Below the pieces are notes generated by a model that searched no databases, was not told the DNA's origin, and was given only the letters and a program-made list of their open reading frames with translations. A stretch of 10,311 nucleotides of DNA from Dechloromonas sp. (lineage in GTDB: Bacteria; Pseudomonadota; Gammaproteobacteria; Burkholderiales; Rhodocyclaceae), in contig JAFLDQ010000128.1 in NCBI GenBank assembly GCA_017302355.1, positions 1 to 10,311 on the forward strand. The letters run 5' to 3'. Below, piece by piece: positions 6,522 to 10,311 of the stretch; within the stretch, counting starts at the first letter, position 1; each line of letters begins with the position of its first letter. Made by a program: the position numbers and the translations under genes.

Positions 6522-7847
6522 ATGACCTTTGCCCGGCTCGGTCTGAGCGACCCATTGCTGCGCGCCCTTGCCGCGCTCGGCTACAAGGTTCCGACGCCGG
6601 TTCAGGTGCAGGCGATTCCCGCCGTCCTCGGCGGACGCGACCTGCTGGCGGCGGCGCAGACGGGCACCGGCAAGACCGCGGGATTTGCCTTGCCGCTGCT
6701 GCAACGGCTGGCGGACGAAGGGCCGCCGGTCGCCGCCAACTCCCCGCGCGCGCTGGTGCTGGTGCCAACCCGCGAACTGGCCGGGCAGGTCTGCGCCAGC
6801 ATCCGCGCTTATGGCCAGCACCTGCCGCTGCGCAGCTGCGCGGTCTACGGCGGAGTCGCCATCGATCCGCAGAGGGAGCAGTTGCGCAAGGGCATGGATG
6901 TCGTGGTCGCGACGCCCGGGCGCCTGCTCGACCTGCATCGCCGGAACGCGCTGAAGTTCGGTCAGGTCCGCATGCTGGTGCTCGACGAGGCCGACCGCAT
7001 GCTCGACCTCGGCTTTTCCCGGGAACTCGACGCCATCTTCGCCGCCCTGCCGCGGCGCCGGCAGACCCTGCTGTTCTCGGCGACCTTCGCCGACGCCATC
7101 CGGGCGATGGCCGGCGCCATCCTGAACGATCCGGTCAGCGTCGAGGCCAGCCCGCGCAACGCGGCCCCGCGGCGCGTCCGGCAGTGGGCGATCCCCGTCG
7201 ACAAGAGGCGCAAGGCGGATCTGTTCTGCCATTTGCTCAAGCGTAGGGGGTGGGGGCAGGTGCTGGTTTTCGTCAAGACCCGCAAGGGGGTCGAACAACT
7301 GGTGGCGACCCTGCTCGGACAGGGGGTCGGCGCCGAGTCGATTCACGGCGACAAGCCGCAGCCGGCGCGCCTGCGGGCGCTCGAACGTTTCAAGGCGGGC
7401 GAGGTGCGGGTTCTCGTGGCCACCGATGTCGCGGCGCGCGGGCTCGACATCGACGATCTGCCCGTGGTGGTCAATTTCGATCTGCCGCTCGTCGCCCACG
7501 ACTATATCCACCGCATCGGCCGTACCGGCCGCGCCGGCGCCGCCGGGGAAGCGGTCTCGCTGGTCTGCGCCGACGAGGCCGGCCAGTTGGCGGCGATCGA
7601 GGCGTTACTCAAGAAAACCCTCCCGCGACGCGAGGAGGCGGGTTTCGAGCCCGACCACCGGGTGCCGACGACCGCAACCGCAACCGCGCTGCCGGTCAGG
7701 AAGCCCGGGAAGCCGGTCCAGCCGAAGGTGGCCGGCGGCAGCCTGGGCGGGAATCGACCGGACGCGAAGGGCGGCCGCATCGCGCCGGGGGCTCGCCCGG
7801 CCAGGGGGAAGCCGGCGGCGAGAGGGTCTTCGCGGCGCTCGACCTAG
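6522..7847 (+). CDS. rhlE: DEAD-box ATP-dependent RNA helicase, RhlE type
   Basis: An ATP-dependent RNA helicase that remodels rRNA or mRNA duplexes, linked in other bacteria to ribosome assembly and cold growth. All core motifs are intact over 441 residues: the Q motif near PTPVQVQAIP (25-34), motif I AAQTGTGKT (44-52), PTREL (82-86), TPGR (131-134), DEAD (155-158) and SAT (186-188). In domain 2 they are VLVFVKTRKG (247-256), ATDVAARGLDI (300-310) and HRIGRTGRAG (330-339). HGDKPQ (275-280) and the overall spacing suit RhlE rather than SrmB, DbpA or CsdA. The tail after about residue 365 is low-complexity, rich in Arg, Pro, Gly and Ala, as expected for an unstructured RNA-binding extension. 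ATG 6522 follows a GGGAG stretch. It follows arfB closely on the same strand, and both act in RNA or ribosome maintenance. The subgroup symbol is less certain than the family. Confidence 0.93.
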   Translation: MTFARLGLSDPLLRALAALGYKVPTPVQVQAIPAVLGGRDLLAAAQTGTGKTAGFALPLLQRLADEGPPVAANSPRALVLVPTRELAGQVCASIRAYGQHLPLRSCAVYGGVAIDPQREQLRKGMDVVVATPGRLLDLHRRNALKFGQVRMLVLDEADRMLDLGFSRELDAIFAALPRRRQTLLFSATFADAIRAMAGAILNDPVSVEASPRNAAPRRVRQWAIPVDKRRKADLFCHLLKRRGWGQVLVFVKTRKGVEQLVATLLGQGVGAESIHGDKPQPARLRALERFKAGEVRVLVATDVAARGLDIDDLPVVVNFDLPLVAHDYIHRIGRTGRAGAAGEAVSLVCADEAGQLAAIEALLKKTLPRREEAGFEPDHRVPTTATATALPVRKPGKPVQPKVAGGSLGGNRPDAKGGRIAPGARPARGKPAARGSSRRST

Positions 7848-7882
7848 GCCGGGAAAGCCGCAGCGTTGCGGACGGATCGGCA

Positions 7883-7913
7883 GCCTGTTGCGGTCGACCC
7901 GAAAAAAACAGGC
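7883..7913. repeat. Inverted repeat in the gap between rhlE and the acyl-CoA ligase gene
   Basis: The arms GCCTGTT (7883-7889) and AACAGGC (7907-7913) pair perfectly over 7 bp around a 17-base centre, which itself contains the 8-bp palindrome GGTCGACC (7892-7899). A-runs lie inside the right arm's flank and after it. It lacks a T-run after the stem on either strand, so it is not a standard intrinsic terminator. The rest of the 201-bp gap (7848-8048) shows no gene or clear promoter. Confidence 0.35.
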
Positions 7914-8048
7914 AAAAACGGCCGTTGGCGAATCGCTGCAGGCGGCGGCGCCAAATGCGCAGAAATACCCAGGTCTTCGCCGGCATCAACTGGCTCGGCC
8001 ATTTCGGGATCACAATGACGGCAACCTGACTCGATTCCTGACACGCCC

Positions 8049-9785
<1,737 letters not shown>

Positions 9786-9795
9786 AGGGGGAGTG

Positions 9796-10062
9796 ATGCC
9801 GCTGGATCAGGATCAGGTTCGAGCCCGGATGCTCGAGATTCTCAAGACCCTCGCGCCGGAAATGGATGCGGCCCAGCTGGTGGGCGATGCGCCGCTGCGC
9901 AAGCAGATCGACCTCGACTCGATGGACTGGCTGAACGTGCTGGCGGCGATCCACGAACGCCTCGGGGTGAATATCCCCGAAACCGACTACGGCAAGCTGG
10001 CGACGCTGGACAGCATCGTCGTCTATCTGGCGGAGAAGCTGTCGGCCGGCGCGCCGGGTTGA
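9796..10062 (+). CDS. Stand-alone acyl carrier protein
   Basis: A small acidic carrier protein of 88 residues that holds acyl chains as thioesters on a 4'-phosphopantetheine arm. The attachment site is Ser42 in IDLDSMDWLNVL (38-49), a DSM variant of the usual DSL, at the start of helix 2. The rest follows the four-helix pattern, with helix 3/4 landmarks LGVNIPETDYGKLATLDSIVVYLA (56-79). It differs from the housekeeping fatty-acid AcpP and is not beside fab genes, so it is likely a dedicated carrier. AGGGGG (9786-9791) is a strong ribosome binding site for the ATG at 9796; a GTG at 9793 is in frame but less well placed. It is sandwiched between an acyl-CoA ligase (10 bases upstream) and an acetyltransferase (5 bases downstream). 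It might receive acyl groups from the ligase, which is inference. Confidence 0.9.
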   Translation: MPLDQDQVRARMLEILKTLAPEMDAAQLVGDAPLRKQIDLDSMDWLNVLAAIHERLGVNIPETDYGKLATLDSIVVYLAEKLSAGAPG

Positions 10063-10067
10063 TCGTC

Positions 10068-10311
10068 ATGGCCGACTATCCCACCGAACTGGTCCGCACG
10101 CGTTATCTGTTCGATGGCAGCGAGGTTCTGATCCGTCCGATCCGCCCCGCGGATGCGCCGATGGAGCAGGATTTCGTGCAGCACCTGTCGGCGGATTCGC
10201 GTTACCGGCGATTCATGTCCACGATGCTGGAACTGCCGCCGGGCAAGCTCAAGTACCTCACCGAGATCGACTACGTGCGGCACCTCGCGCTGGTGGCGAT
10301 CATCCGGCGTG
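10068..10311 (+). CDS. GNAT-family N-acetyltransferase, Pat-like (3' end outside window)
   Basis: The first 81 residues of an acetyl-CoA-dependent acetyltransferase are visible; the frame is open at the window edge. The start reads MADYPTELVRTRYLFDGSEV followed by LIRPIRPADAP (21-31), then HLSADSRYRRFMS (40-52) and YLTEIDYVRHLALVAI (65-79). This IRPIRPxD...LSxxSRYxRFM...xxIDYxxxxALVA pattern is that of the GNAT domain in Pat-type protein lysine acetyltransferases and its stand-alone relatives. The acetyl-CoA-binding motif A (Q/RxxGxG/A) lies beyond the edge. The ATG at 10068 begins 5 bases after the carrier-protein stop, so the gene belongs to the ligase/carrier operon. The natural hypothesis is that it acetylates Lys556 of the ligase, switching it off, as Pat and AcuA do in other bacteria. 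Acetylation of another target is possible. Only the fold family is directly supported. Confidence 0.85.
   Translation, partial: MADYPTELVRTRYLFDGSEVLIRPIRPADAPMEQDFVQHLSADSRYRRFMSTMLELPPGKLKYLTEIDYVRHLALVAIIRR

Noticed and set aside
6171..7511. Long minus-strand open frame (446 codons) opposite arfB and rhlE
   Set aside because: It spans two genes with complete sets of family motifs on the plus strand and has no recognisable content, so it is a GC-rich shadow.
7668..7690. Short tandem repeat (ACCGCA units) in the rhlE tail
   Set aside because: Only a few units are present, encoding Thr-Ala in a low-complexity tail. It is ordinary for such tails and not a repeat array.
7883..7920. Rho-independent terminator after rhlE
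   Set aside because: The 7-bp stem has a 17-base loop and is followed by A-rich, not T-rich, sequence on the plus strand. No T-run follows the stem on the minus strand either. It is kept only as an inverted repeat.

Overview
The window looks like chromosomal DNA of a GC-rich betaproteobacterium. RlmB, ArfB, RhlE and the AcsA-type acetate-CoA ligase all read as proteobacterial, and I lean towards Rhodocyclales (Accumulibacter/Azonexus-like). That placement is inference from protein style and codon use, not from a marker gene. It falls into two unlike halves.

Left part (1 to about 3690), accessory and damaged. It opens with the 3' end of an IS3-family insertion sequence: the transposase C-terminus and the right terminal inverted repeat, ending at 255. 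Directly against the IS end, on the + strand, is the C-terminal portion of a very large DEAD/DEAH-type helicase (motifs V and VI, zinc-binding cysteines, DUF1998-type Cys-rich end), running to a stop at 2569. Immediately after that stop, on the opposite strand, lies a middle portion of what appears to be the same kind of helicase (zinc-binding region plus the start of the second helicase domain, about 2571-3690). The two pieces are complementary, do not overlap in content, and face each other. The best explanation is one large defence-type helicase gene (DruE/DISARM/Dpd-like class, subtype unresolved) broken by IS-associated inversion and deletion. The N-terminal ATPase domain is not present. 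The base composition is visibly less GC-rich than in the right half.

Boundary (about 3609-4298, - strand): a beta-carbonic-anhydrase-like gene whose 3' end runs out of frame into the helicase fragment. Two of its three expected zinc ligands are replaced (His to Tyr, Cys to Arg), although the rest of the fold looks preserved.

Right part (4362-10311), ordered and all on the + strand: rlmB (23S rRNA 2'-O-methyltransferase), an EamA/DMT-family membrane transporter, arfB (ribosome rescue hydrolase) and a rhlE-type DEAD-box RNA helicase. After a roughly 200-bp gap comes a tight three-gene unit: an AcsA-type acetate/acyl-CoA ligase, a stand-alone acyl carrier protein, and the start of a GNAT acetyltransferase of the Pat-like type, cut by the window edge. 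The ligase carries the PX4GK motif that protein acetyltransferases modify in other bacteria, so the last unit may combine acyl activation, an acyl carrier and acetylation-based control of the ligase.

No tRNA, rRNA, CRISPR array, origin or convincing intrinsic terminator was seen.
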